Shown here one piece after another: positions 1 through 6,952 of a DNA stretch of 22,680 bases (within the stretch, counting starts at the first letter, position 1; the number at the start of each line of letters is the position of its first letter). The notes below the pieces were generated by a model, which made no database searches, was not told the origin of the DNA, and saw nothing but the letters and a program-made list of their open reading frames with translations. Made by a program: the position numbers and the translations under genes. The DNA is from a virus. The stretch covers positions 1-22,680 of the IMG/VR virus record IMGVR_UViG_3300008114_000233, one strand, 5' to 3'.

Positions 1-41
1 GATACTAAAAATAAAACCCATGCTACTTGTCTATCTGCCAT
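1..41 (-). CDS. Start of a further gene, possible small membrane protein (partial)
   Basis: An ATG at 41 opens a frame that stays open to the window edge and reads MADRQVAWVLFLV. It overlaps the last 11 bases of the deformylase gene in another frame, the same tight packing seen between other genes here. The A-rich, purine-rich stretch before it is only a weak ribosome binding site. The run of hydrophobic residues after a short polar start would suit a membrane helix. Only 13 codons are visible, so the product cannot be named; a second ATG at 21 (reading MGFIFSI) is a less convincing alternative. Confidence 0.4.
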   Translation of the reverse strand, partial: MADRQVAWVLFLV

Positions 42-627
42 TTTTCTTTTTTCGTGTAATTGTTTTAATAATTTTATCTTGTTTTTGTCTTGCTAACCTC
101 AATGAAACTGGCCCAGCATGTTGCACAAACTTGATACCATTCATATGGTCTAGTTCGTGTTGATAACATCTTGCAGTTAAACCTTCCATTTTCATTTGAA
201 TGTGTTCGCCGTTTTCATTATAGAATGAAGCCATAATCCATGACGGTCTTTCTATTTTAAGATATAAAGCAGGATAGGAGAGGCAACCTTCGTTATCTTT
301 TATCATTTCTGCCGATTGGTCAATAATTTGTGGGTTGATACAGGCAAACTGAAAGTGTTCGGTGCCGATTACAAACACTCTTTCAAAAACACCACATTGA
401 TTAGCTGAAAGGCCTAATCCATTAAATTGTTTCATAGTCATCTTTAATCGTTTAATTAAAGTATTCATGTTTTGATTAGGTAATGCGTTCTTATATTGTG
501 GTACTGGTTTGCTTAACATTGGATGATTTTCATCAAACAATGGCAATGGTTCAATCTTTTCTTCTTTTGTAATATTAGCACCAGTATCAATGGTGAATAT
601 TTCTTGACTTAATATATCGTCACTCAT
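31..627 (-). CDS. def: Peptide deformylase (phage-encoded)
   Basis: The enzyme removes the formyl group from the N-terminal methionine of new proteins in the cytoplasm. All three family motifs are present: GLGLSANQ (residues 70-77), EGCLS (113-117, metal ligand Cys115) and QHELDH (156-161, ligands His157 and His161 with catalytic Glu158). The 198 residues include a 25-35 residue N-terminal extension and a basic C-terminal helix ending in RKKKNGR. The start is supported by a 4-base ATGA overlap with the gp46 stop and an AGGA upstream, so it is probably translationally coupled to gp46. Phage deformylases are well known in marine T4-like phages, where they are thought to keep host or photosystem-type protein turnover going; the reason for its place beside the recombination nuclease is not evident. 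Confidence 0.95.
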   Translation of the reverse strand: MSDDILSQEIFTIDTGANITKEEKIEPLPLFDENHPMLSKPVPQYKNALPNQNMNTLIKRLKMTMKQFNGLGLSANQCGVFERVFVIGTEHFQFACINPQIIDQSAEMIKDNEGCLSYPALYLKIERPSWIMASFYNENGEHIQMKMEGLTARCYQHELDHMNGIKFVQHAGPVSLRLARQKQDKIIKTITRKKKNGR

Positions 628-2336
628 TTTACAATCCTACTAAAGTTTTTAATCTTCTCAAATTTAATTACATTGTTAAACTTATCTTGTAGAATATCAC
701 CTTTGTGAGAAATTACAAACAGGTTGACATCTTCAAGCATATGCAGTATCTTAATCAATTCATCGGTACCATTTACATCAAGGCTTGAATCAAATATTTC
801 ATCAAGTATTAACAGATTAGTATTAGATGAATTTTTAAGTTTAGCAATAGCACGCCATGTTAGCATAAGTGCCATATCAATTCTTTGTTTTTCACCTTCT
901 GAAAAGTTATTATAGGTAAACTCATCACGGTGCCTTGATTTAATGGTTTCTTTGAATGATTCATCAAGGTTAAAGTTCACAAAAAAGTCTAATGATGCCA
1001 AATACTTGTTCACTAATTTATTAATGATTGGTAAGTATTGTTTAATAATCTTTGTTTTAATACCAGTATCTTTTAATAGACCAGATGCCACTTCGTAATA
1101 TGTTTTCTCATCAATTAATTCTTTAAGTTCTTTTTCAGCTTCATCAATCTTAACTTTAAGTTCTTCTAATTGTTTCTGTTCGGTGTCTGATATGTCTTTG
1201 GTATTTTTCAACTCATCAATATGTTTTTCAATACGAGCAATATATTTCTTTATCTCGGTAATAGATGTAGTGTTGGTTGCAATTTTAATTTGTAGTTCTT
1301 GTATTTGTTTTTGTTTATCACTAATTTCATTTAGTTTATTTTGTTCTTCAAGTAATTTGATTTCTAATTGTGACAAACCAACGGTACACTCTGTAATCTT
1401 ACTTGTTAAATTACCAATTTCTTCTTCTTTGAAATGTTTATCAATGGCTTGTCGGCATGTAGGACAATTATCATTATGTTCAAAGAAGTTGACATCTTTC
1501 TTATATTTGTTTAGATTGGTTTCAATCTGTGTTTCTAATTGATTAAACTTTTTAACCTTTTGTTCTGTTTCTAAACGAGATGTCACATCAGCTTGTAATG
1601 TATCAATCTTGCCTGTATGTTCATTTGTTTGTGTTTCCAATGTCACAATATGATTTGAATTGTTGGCAATATCTAATTCATATTCAGCAATCTTTTCATC
1701 ATTGTTTTGTTTTAATTGTTTGATGTGTGTTTCTTTGAGTTCATACTTTTGTTGGCCAATATCAATCTCGTGTTTTTTGGCTATAGATAAATCTTTATTA
1801 TTACTTAACTTTTCTTTAACCAATCCATTCATAGTAGAGAATATCTGAATATCAAGCAAGTCTTCAATGATTGCTCGTCTATCAGTATTTGATAATTGCA
1901 TGAATGGAGTAAATGATGCTGAACCTAGAATAACAATCTGTGTGAAAGATTTGTAATTCATTTTAAGAATAAACTTCTCTAGGTATTCTTGGTAATCACG
2001 AGCAGCTGCATCCTGATTTAATAATTCACCATCTTGGTAAATCTCAAAAGTATTTGGTTTGATACCACGAATAATCTTATATGATTTGTTACCAGCATTA
2101 AATTCAACTTCAACAACAGTATCTTTACCATTGATTGAATTGATTAGGTTAGGTTTAACGATTGAACGGAAAGGTTTACCAAAAAGACCAAAGCATAAAG
2201 CGTCTAGCATTGTAGATTTGCCAGAGCCATTTTCACCAACAACAAGTGTGTTACTTGTATTGTCTAATTTAATTTCGGTAAAATAATTACCAGTTGAAAG
2301 AAGATTCTTCCAACGAACATAACGAAAGACGAGCAT
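624..2336 (-). CDS. 46: Recombination endonuclease subunit gp46 (Rad50/SbcC-like)
   Basis: ATPase subunit of the gp46-gp47 complex that resects DNA ends for recombination-dependent replication and degrades host DNA. It is an SMC-type ATPase: Walker A GENGSGKST at residues 34-42, a long coiled coil on both sides of a zinc hook CPTC (Cys291 and Cys294), the ABC signature FSEGEKQR starting near 478, and Walker B LLILDE with Asp512 and Glu513. Length (570 residues) is close to T4 gp46 (560). The start codon shares one base with the gp47 stop (TAATG), so the two subunits are likely made by coupled translation in a fixed ratio. It lies third in the operon headed by the promoter at 3663-3691. Confidence 0.97.
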   Translation of the reverse strand: MLVFRYVRWKNLLSTGNYFTEIKLDNTSNTLVVGENGSGKSTMLDALCFGLFGKPFRSIVKPNLINSINGKDTVVEVEFNAGNKSYKIIRGIKPNTFEIYQDGELLNQDAAARDYQEYLEKFILKMNYKSFTQIVILGSASFTPFMQLSNTDRRAIIEDLLDIQIFSTMNGLVKEKLSNNKDLSIAKKHEIDIGQQKYELKETHIKQLKQNNDEKIAEYELDIANNSNHIVTLETQTNEHTGKIDTLQADVTSRLETEQKVKKFNQLETQIETNLNKYKKDVNFFEHNDNCPTCRQAIDKHFKEEEIGNLTSKITECTVGLSQLEIKLLEEQNKLNEISDKQKQIQELQIKIATNTTSITEIKKYIARIEKHIDELKNTKDISDTEQKQLEELKVKIDEAEKELKELIDEKTYYEVASGLLKDTGIKTKIIKQYLPIINKLVNKYLASLDFFVNFNLDESFKETIKSRHRDEFTYNNFSEGEKQRIDMALMLTWRAIAKLKNSSNTNLLILDEIFDSSLDVNGTDELIKILHMLEDVNLFVISHKGDILQDKFNNVIKFEKIKNFSRIVK

Positions 2337-3406
2337 TATTCGGTTGTTTCCGTGTTAAGTGCTTCTACATAGAGTTCACGCATGAGTGTTTTTAGTTTAT
2401 CACTATTTACATTCAAGGTAAGGTTATCAATATACTTACTTAATATAGTCATTGTATCTTCAGCTTGGTCAACAATATCTTGGTCAGTATCAAAACTTGT
2501 GTCAGTAAAATCTTCAACAATGGATATATCTGATACGCCAGCTTTATATAAATTGTCAATCACATTATCAAATAGATAAGGGTTTTGTTTATTAACTACA
2601 ATCACTTTAACATATGTTTCTTTTAATTTAGAAAAGTCATATGCCTTCCAGAATTCAAAGTCTTGAGCGCCATCATCATAGTTTAATTTATGAAACATAC
2701 GATATGGGTTTTGTATGAATTCCATTTCACGAGTTGCCGTATCAAAGATATGAAAACCTCGTGGGTCATTATAATCAGCCCAAGTCATTTCATTTGGAGT
2801 GCCAACATAATAGATATGACCATCATCTGATTTATGATGGAAATGTCCAGTTAATACCATATCATACTTGATAAGTTTGTTTTTGTCAATACCACCACGA
2901 CAAACATTACCACGATCCATTTCAAACCCATCAATCTCAAAATGGCCAAATGCTAATTGCGATTTACTTTCGTTGATTGCCTTAAAGATTGTTTCTTCAT
3001 TTTCAGGACAGAGCCAAGGAATAATATCAAAAGAAACACCATCAAAATCAATGGTAGAAAAATTATCATATACAGTAATGTTGTCATAGTCTTTTAATAA
3101 TAGTTGTGGAGAATTAACTTCAAGTGTATTCTTAAATGAAATATCATGGTTACCAAGGATGGTATAGAATGTGATATTATTTTCTTTTAATTTATCAAAG
3201 AAGTATTTACGGCACAGATAGAGTGAATTAAAATTAATAAACTTTCGTCTATCAAATAAATCGCCCAGCTGAAACACGGTCGTGATATTATTTTCTTTCA
3301 AATACGGAAAGAATACATCATCATAAAACTTCTTAATATATTTGTGGAATTCTAGCGAATCGCCACGCATACCAAAATGGGTATCACCCAATACACATAA
3401 TTTCAT
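2336..3406 (-). CDS. 47: Recombination endonuclease subunit gp47 (Mre11/SbcD-like)
   Basis: Nuclease subunit of the gp46-gp47 complex. It is a calcineurin-type metallophosphoesterase with the full set of metal-binding motifs: GDTH (Asp8, His10), GDLFDRR (Asp49), GNHD (residues 85-88), GHFE (His155) and GHFHH (His188, His190). Its 356 residues are close to the 339 of T4 gp47. The C-terminal third lacks obvious motifs and is expected to carry the capping domain and the part that binds the gp46 coiled-coil base. The start overlaps the stop of the small upstream gene by one base (TAATG) and its own stop overlaps gp46 the same way, making a tightly coupled three-gene unit. Confidence 0.96.
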   Translation of the reverse strand: MKLCVLGDTHFGMRGDSLEFHKYIKKFYDDVFFPYLKENNITTVFQLGDLFDRRKFINFNSLYLCRKYFFDKLKENNITFYTILGNHDISFKNTLEVNSPQLLLKDYDNITVYDNFSTIDFDGVSFDIIPWLCPENEETIFKAINESKSQLAFGHFEIDGFEMDRGNVCRGGIDKNKLIKYDMVLTGHFHHKSDDGHIYYVGTPNEMTWADYNDPRGFHIFDTATREMEFIQNPYRMFHKLNYDDGAQDFEFWKAYDFSKLKETYVKVIVVNKQNPYLFDNVIDNLYKAGVSDISIVEDFTDTSFDTDQDIVDQAEDTMTILSKYIDNLTLNVNSDKLKTLMRELYVEALNTETTE

Positions 3407-3603
3407 TAATATTTAATTCTTGTTTGATTGAATTGTTGTTTAAGTGTTTCTATTTCTCTTTTGAGATTAAGTTTATGGTATTTTAATTTGCTAAGGTCGG
3501 CATCATTCACAAACTGACTATATCCTTCCTTAATTTGGCTATCTAAAATTAAATGCTCTTCTTCTAAATCTCTAATATGTTGAAGCAACTTTTCTGTATT
3601 CAT
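3406..3603 (-). CDS. Small coiled-coil protein, DUF465/YdcH-like
   Basis: A 65-residue, highly charged helical protein. Its pattern (EEHLILDSQI, a short linker, then LSKLKYHKLNLKREIETLK) matches the two-helix layout of the YdcH/DUF465 family, in which an 'LKxxKLxLKxEI' stretch is typical; this is recognition by eye, not a search. I placed the start at the ATG at 3603 because GAGGA sits 5 bases before it; an ATG four codons upstream (3615) has no ribosome binding site. It is the first gene after the sigma70-type promoter at 3663-3691 and its stop overlaps the gp47 start. Function is unknown; co-transcription with gp47 and gp46 makes a small accessory role possible (inference). Confidence 0.75.
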   Translation of the reverse strand: MNTEKLLQHIRDLEEEHLILDSQIKEGYSQFVNDADLSKLKYHKLNLKREIETLKQQFNQTRIKY

Positions 3604-3662
3604 TTGTATCCTCATATGAAAACGAATTAGGAAATCTGAATCCTACTTCAGCGCACCCACCG

Positions 3663-3691
3663 ATAATAACACATAATAAAATTAAAGTCAA
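3663..3691 (-). promoter_or_regulatory. Sigma70-type promoter for the 47-46-deformylase operon
   Basis: Minus strand shows -35 TTGACT (3686-3691) and -10 TATTAT (3663-3668) with a 17-base spacer; each box has one mismatch to consensus. It lies in the 103-base gap between gp55 and the small DUF465-like gene and implies a leader of roughly 50 bases. The leader contains TAGGA and TCCTA arms that could form a short hairpin. Host-polymerase transcription fits the early/middle need for gp46 and gp47. Confidence 0.65.
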
Positions 3692-3706
3692 GTGTTTCAC
3701 AGGTAA

Positions 3707-4249
3707 TTATAGGTCTTCGTTAAGAAATTGATCCAATCCTTTAGCCTTACCTTCTTTTTTCTTTTTCTTGTTTTCTTCAAAGTTATGAATGAATTCTGAT
3801 ATGTTATCATATAATTCAAACTGTTTGGCTACACCATCTGAATCTTCTAGTAATTCATATTCATCTAATATGCCGAATTGCTCGGTAGCTTTGTATTTGA
3901 CATATAATTGTTTCTTCTCTTTCATAATACGGCGAAGAAATGCGAAGTATATGATTTGTGTAAAGTATGCAAATGGGTTCTTTGATTTAGCTGGGTCAAA
4001 GTTACGGAAATACATCATACAGTTTTCAATACCGTCAGCTATCATTTCATCTCTGAAAGAATATGAAATAAAATTAGGTTTACGGGATAGATGTTCAGCA
4101 ATCTTTAGAAAACATTCACCAACATAATTTGGAATATTGGGTTCTTCTTTTCCTGCTTTATTTGCCACATCACACTTTTCTTTATACTCTATTAGAGCCT
4201 TCAAGAAGTCGGCGTTATTTACATAATGTTTTGGTTTCTTTTCACTCAT
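3707..4249 (-). CDS. 55: Late transcription sigma factor gp55
   Basis: T4-type late sigma factor that directs host RNA polymerase to TATAAATA late promoters together with the sliding clamp. The 180 residues (T4: 185) begin MSEKKPKHYVNN, much like T4 gp55, and keep the core with RDEMIADGIENCMMYFRNFD and NPFAYFTQIIYFAFLRRI-MKEKK, the stretch equivalent to sigma region 2. The C-terminus GLDQFLNEDL (171-180) resembles the hydrophobic-acidic tail by which T4 gp55 holds the gp45 clamp. A lysine-rich linker (KKKKKEGKAKG) precedes it. AAGGA lies 8 bases before the ATG. It is the last gene of the uvsY-uvsW unit and also lies downstream of a late box at 5028-5035. Confidence 0.94.
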   Translation of the reverse strand: MSEKKPKHYVNNADFLKALIEYKEKCDVANKAGKEEPNIPNYVGECFLKIAEHLSRKPNFISYSFRDEMIADGIENCMMYFRNFDPAKSKNPFAYFTQIIYFAFLRRIMKEKKQLYVKYKATEQFGILDEYELLEDSDGVAKQFELYDNISEFIHNFEENKKKKKEGKAKGLDQFLNEDL

Positions 4250-4288
4250 AATTCATCCTTAATTGCCTCATAATGTGCTTGACTTCTG

Positions 4289-4660
4289 TTAGTCTAGCGG
4301 TGTCCCCTTTGATTGTAATTGCTTTAGTACCTTATCCAATAATGTTAGCACTTTAACACGATACCCAAATCCTAACATTCCTGATTTAGTTCCACTTTCA
4401 TGTGGAGGTTTTCTACCTGTTGAATAATATTGGTCAACTGTTAAATCAATTAGATGACCTTCTTTATCAACTGCCCACCAATGATAGATACCTTCATCAT
4501 CTAGGGCACGATATAGTTTAATTATTTTAGTTCCAAATATCTTTTGTAAGCAAGCTGAAGCTGTATGACAATGACCAAACATAGGATTAGATTCATTTCT
4601 TTTTATCCATTTCTTTGGTAATAAATCTGGAGTTAAATTATTTACTATCACATCACTCAC
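4289..4660 (-). CDS. YunG-like small protein with a possible Cys-His-Asp site
   Basis: A 123-residue protein of unproven function. It reads NPMFGHCHTASACLQKIFG (25-43), then YHWW (His60) and LIDLTVDQYY (70-79, Asp72, Gln77). This order, NP-x2-G-x-C with a following helix, H-x-W, and hDLT-x-x-Q, is the layout I associate with the YunG family and other small papain/transglutaminase-like folds, where Cys, His and Asp form the centre. That assignment is from memory of the pattern. Translation appears to start at a GTG (4660) with no clear ribosome binding site; the first in-frame ATG is at codon 27 and would remove the conserved NP. It lies 5 bases after the Sm-like gene and 39 bases before gp55. 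Confidence 0.65.
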   Translation of the reverse strand: MSDVIVNNLTPDLLPKKWIKRNESNPMFGHCHTASACLQKIFGTKIIKLYRALDDEGIYHWWAVDKEGHLIDLTVDQYYSTGRKPPHESGTKSGMLGFGYRVKVLTLLDKVLKQLQSKGTPLD

Positions 4661-4665
4661 TAATT

Positions 4666-5007
4666 TTAAATTATCTGTAATATTTTCAACACATCATCAT
4701 TCTTTGCTACTGATATTTTAGCTTGTTCAACCATATTATTATAATATTCAATTAAATCTTCTTTTGGTTCAGCAAATGTTAATACATCGTGAAAAGATAT
4801 AGTGGCTATATTATCAGAAACTACTTCAAGTGGCAACCATGGTACCATCATCATTACCGTTCCTTTTACAGACCTTTTGACAATCAATGACATAGGATCG
4901 TTCAATTGAATCCATTCATCTTTTTCATTTGTAATACAATCGGAAATAAGGTCTTCTCCGTTTTGTAATCGGATAATTTTAACTCTATGTTGTGGGAGTG
5001 CTGTCAT
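4666..5007 (-). CDS. Small Sm-like (LSm-fold) protein, unknown role
   Basis: A 113-residue protein. The N-terminal half (VKIIRLQNGEDLISDC, then an acidic loop, then WIQLNDPMSL, residues 9-41) has the alternating pattern of an Sm1 motif: a strand, an NG turn, a strand, a loop and a third strand ending in hydrophobics. The second half (VPWLPLEV and FHDVLTFAEP) could supply the closing strands, and the tail is an amphipathic helix. Similar small proteins next to uvsW are common in marine T4-like phages, as far as I recall. The ATG at 5007 overlaps the uvsW end by 23 bases in another frame and has no strong ribosome binding site. A perfect late box (TATAAATA) is 21 bases upstream. Confidence 0.7.
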   Translation of the reverse strand: MTALPQHRVKIIRLQNGEDLISDCITNEKDEWIQLNDPMSLIVKRSVKGTVMMMVPWLPLEVVSDNIATISFHDVLTFAEPKEDLIEYYNNMVEQAKISVAKNDDVLKILQII

Positions 5008-6466
5008 GTTTTAAGTCTATGTTATAATATTTATAGTTAAACTTTTCATCATCATATATCTTAACACGCTCTATGAAATGTTTCAAGGTGTAATTGGCAA
5101 ATTTGCCTATACGAAAATCATCAGCGATGTCAAATAAAACTGCAGCTTCTTTGTTATCACCAATTCTTAAACCACGGCCAATAGATTGAAGATTACGAAT
5201 ACGAGATTTGCTTGGTGATGCGAATATAATATTATGTAGGTTGCGAATGTTGACGCCTGTTGAAAAGGTGCCGTATGATGCTACAATGATGGCGTCTTTT
5301 TCTTTTTCAGTAATTGAACGGACCGATTCACGAACCTCAACATCAGTTCCGCCAAATACAAAGAATACATGCCTATTTTTTGCATGTTGTTTAATATTAG
5401 CGTAAAGGTCTTTGCCATGTTTTTCAACAAATTGGAATAAAATAAGTGAGTTGCCTTCTAGCGATAAAGCTAGATTGCGTATAAAATCATTACGAGCTTT
5501 GTTTGCGACTATGAAATCAATTTCTTGATTATAATCCCAATCACGAGCCATCTTACATATAGGTTCAGGATACTTGAGAATCAGACATTTAATATTAAAA
5601 TCTGCTAATTGACCTTTCTCAATTAATTCAGATGTTGAGGTTGCCTTATAAACTGGACCAAATAAACCCTCTAGTACCAAACGATGAGTTTGAGTTCCGT
5701 CTAAAGTTCCTGTGGTACCTATTCTATATTTAGAATTTGAGCAACCTGTGAGTATCGTGGTAAGTGATTTAGCTTTGAATTGATGTGCTTCATCGCCCAA
5801 AACAAAATCAAATTGTTCAAAATACTCTACTGGATTTTTGTAAATGGACTGCCAAGTGGTGATGGTTAGAAAATTGTTTGTATGTTTATCTTTACCAGAA
5901 TATTGACGATGACAATATCTATCAGAATCATAACCATAAGATTTGAAATCGGAAAACATTTGTTCAACCAACGATGTAGTTGGAACAATCAATAAACCTT
6001 TTTTGATACCAGATGATTGTAAATAACGGACAATTAAATAAAGTATAAGTGATTTACCTGAAGCTGTAGGAGATAGTAATAATATTCTTTTATTTCGGAT
6101 AGCATGAATAAAAGATTTTAATTGATAATCACGAACTTCATGTGGAAGATTTAATGTCTTAATAAATTCTTCAGCTTCTACCACAGATAATACTTCGGTA
6201 GATATAACATCTGAATCTATCTCAAGTTTGTAACTTCTTTCTTCACAGAACTTTTGAATATAAGGAACTAAACCATGATATATGGTAAAGTTGCGTAAGT
6301 CCGCTAGTCTTATCTTTCCATCCCAGAGCCTACTTTTATAAGCTGGAACGAATTGATAACCTGGAACAAAGAATGTAAAGTAGTCACTTAATTCTTGTGC
6401 GATGTTTCTTTCACACTCAAACTGAATGAATACTTCATTCTTCTTATGTAGAATTAAATCAGACAC
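4985..6466 (-). CDS. uvsW: RNA-DNA and DNA helicase UvsW
   Basis: Superfamily 2 helicase that remodels recombination intermediates and unwinds R-loops, shutting down origin replication in favour of recombination-dependent replication in T4. Motifs in order: Walker A SPTASGKS (132-139), motif Ib region VPTTSLVEQM (161-170), DEAH box (225-228), TTGTL (251-255), FSTGVNIRN (401-409) and QSIGRGLR (427-434), which holds the arginine fingers. The N-terminal ~100 residues correspond to the DNA-binding extension of T4 UvsW. Length 493 is close to the family. Its start overlaps the uvsY end by 8 bases, so the two are probably coupled. Its 3' end contains the late box at 5028-5035. Confidence 0.95.
   Translation of the reverse strand: MSDLILHKKNEVFIQFECERNIAQELSDYFTFFVPGYQFVPAYKSRLWDGKIRLADLRNFTIYHGLVPYIQKFCEERSYKLEIDSDVISTEVLSVVEAEEFIKTLNLPHEVRDYQLKSFIHAIRNKRILLLSPTASGKSLILYLIVRYLQSSGIKKGLLIVPTTSLVEQMFSDFKSYGYDSDRYCHRQYSGKDKHTNNFLTITTWQSIYKNPVEYFEQFDFVLGDEAHQFKAKSLTTILTGCSNSKYRIGTTGTLDGTQTHRLVLEGLFGPVYKATSTSELIEKGQLADFNIKCLILKYPEPICKMARDWDYNQEIDFIVANKARNDFIRNLALSLEGNSLILFQFVEKHGKDLYANIKQHAKNRHVFFVFGGTDVEVRESVRSITEKEKDAIIVASYGTFSTGVNIRNLHNIIFASPSKSRIRNLQSIGRGLRIGDNKEAAVLFDIADDFRIGKFANYTLKHFIERVKIYDDEKFNYKYYNIDLKHDSTPTT
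5028..5035 (-). promoter_or_regulatory. T4-type late promoter box TATAAATA inside the end of uvsW
   Basis: The minus strand reads TATAAATA, identical to the T4 late -10 element, 21 bases upstream of the Sm-like gene start. The spacing matches the other late boxes in this window (20-23 bases). It lies within uvsW coding sequence, so chance occurrence in AT-rich DNA is possible. If real it would drive the Sm-like gene, the YunG-like gene and gp55 late in infection. Confidence 0.5.
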
Positions 6467-6893
6467 CTTGTATGAATCTTTCCCATGCTATAAAATCTCT
6501 TAATTGGAATGTTCGGCTATTTAATTCTTTGAGTATTGAACCACACACATCTACGATTTCTTCGTGCATAGCCTTTTGTGCTAAACGACTATTGATGTCA
6601 GTATCAGCTTCAATATAGTTATTGACTTCAGCCTTTAAGACATAAGGAAATGGTTCCCAACCATATTGTTTTAGTTGGTCTTCATCTAATTTACCTGTAT
6701 AGTATTCCCATTTCAAAACTCTCATCTTGTTAAGCTTAAAGTCAGCCTCTTTGGCAAGCAGACGGTGTTTTGAAAGAATATTCAAATACTTACTATGTAA
6801 TTTGGGTATATCTAATAACGCTTTGCCCGGTTCTGTTCTATCTATATCAGAATCCTTGCGCCACATTTCTAATAATTCTTCAAGTTGTTTCAT
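6459..6893 (-). CDS. uvsY: Recombination mediator UvsY
   Basis: UvsY loads the UvsX recombinase onto single-stranded DNA coated by gp32. This 144-residue protein matches T4 UvsY (137 residues) in length, in its helical, charged make-up and in the layout: an N-terminal region with DSDIDRTEPG, a central lysine-rich segment ending in WEYYTGKLDED (T4 has a similar LDYYSGR), and a C-terminal region CGSILKELNSRTFQLRDFIAWERF similar to T4's CSGALDAIKSRGFAIKHIQDMRAFE. It is first in its operon, preceded by a strong AGGAGG and the promoter at 6917-6945, and overlaps uvsW by 8 bases. Confidence 0.92.
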   Translation of the reverse strand: MKQLEELLEMWRKDSDIDRTEPGKALLDIPKLHSKYLNILSKHRLLAKEADFKLNKMRVLKWEYYTGKLDEDQLKQYGWEPFPYVLKAEVNNYIEADTDINSRLAQKAMHEEIVDVCGSILKELNSRTFQLRDFIAWERFIQGV

Positions 6894-6916
6894 ATAGTTG
6901 CTATCCTCCTATTTCA

Positions 6917-6945
6917 AGGATACATCACTTCCATTAAGTTGTCAA
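6917..6945 (-). promoter_or_regulatory. Sigma70-type promoter for the uvsY operon
   Basis: Minus strand shows a perfect -35 TTGACA (6940-6945), a 17-base spacer and -10 TATCCT (6917-6922, two mismatches). It lies in the 59-base gap between the tube-like gene and uvsY and would give a leader of about 20 bases holding AGGAGG. This separates recombination genes from the late structural block upstream. Confidence 0.65.
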
Positions 6946-6952
6946 GCGTTTT

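Noticed and set aside
724-2286. Plus-strand open frames opposite gp46
   Set aside because: They have no ribosome binding sites, odd Ser/Leu-rich translations and lie opposite a gene with full motif support; they are shadows of the coiled-coil coding sequence.
3606-3660. TAGGA/TCCTA hairpin in the leader before the DUF465-like gene as a riboswitch or translational operator
   Set aside because: Only five base pairs with an 8-base loop and no recognised class; noted as a possible minor leader structure only.
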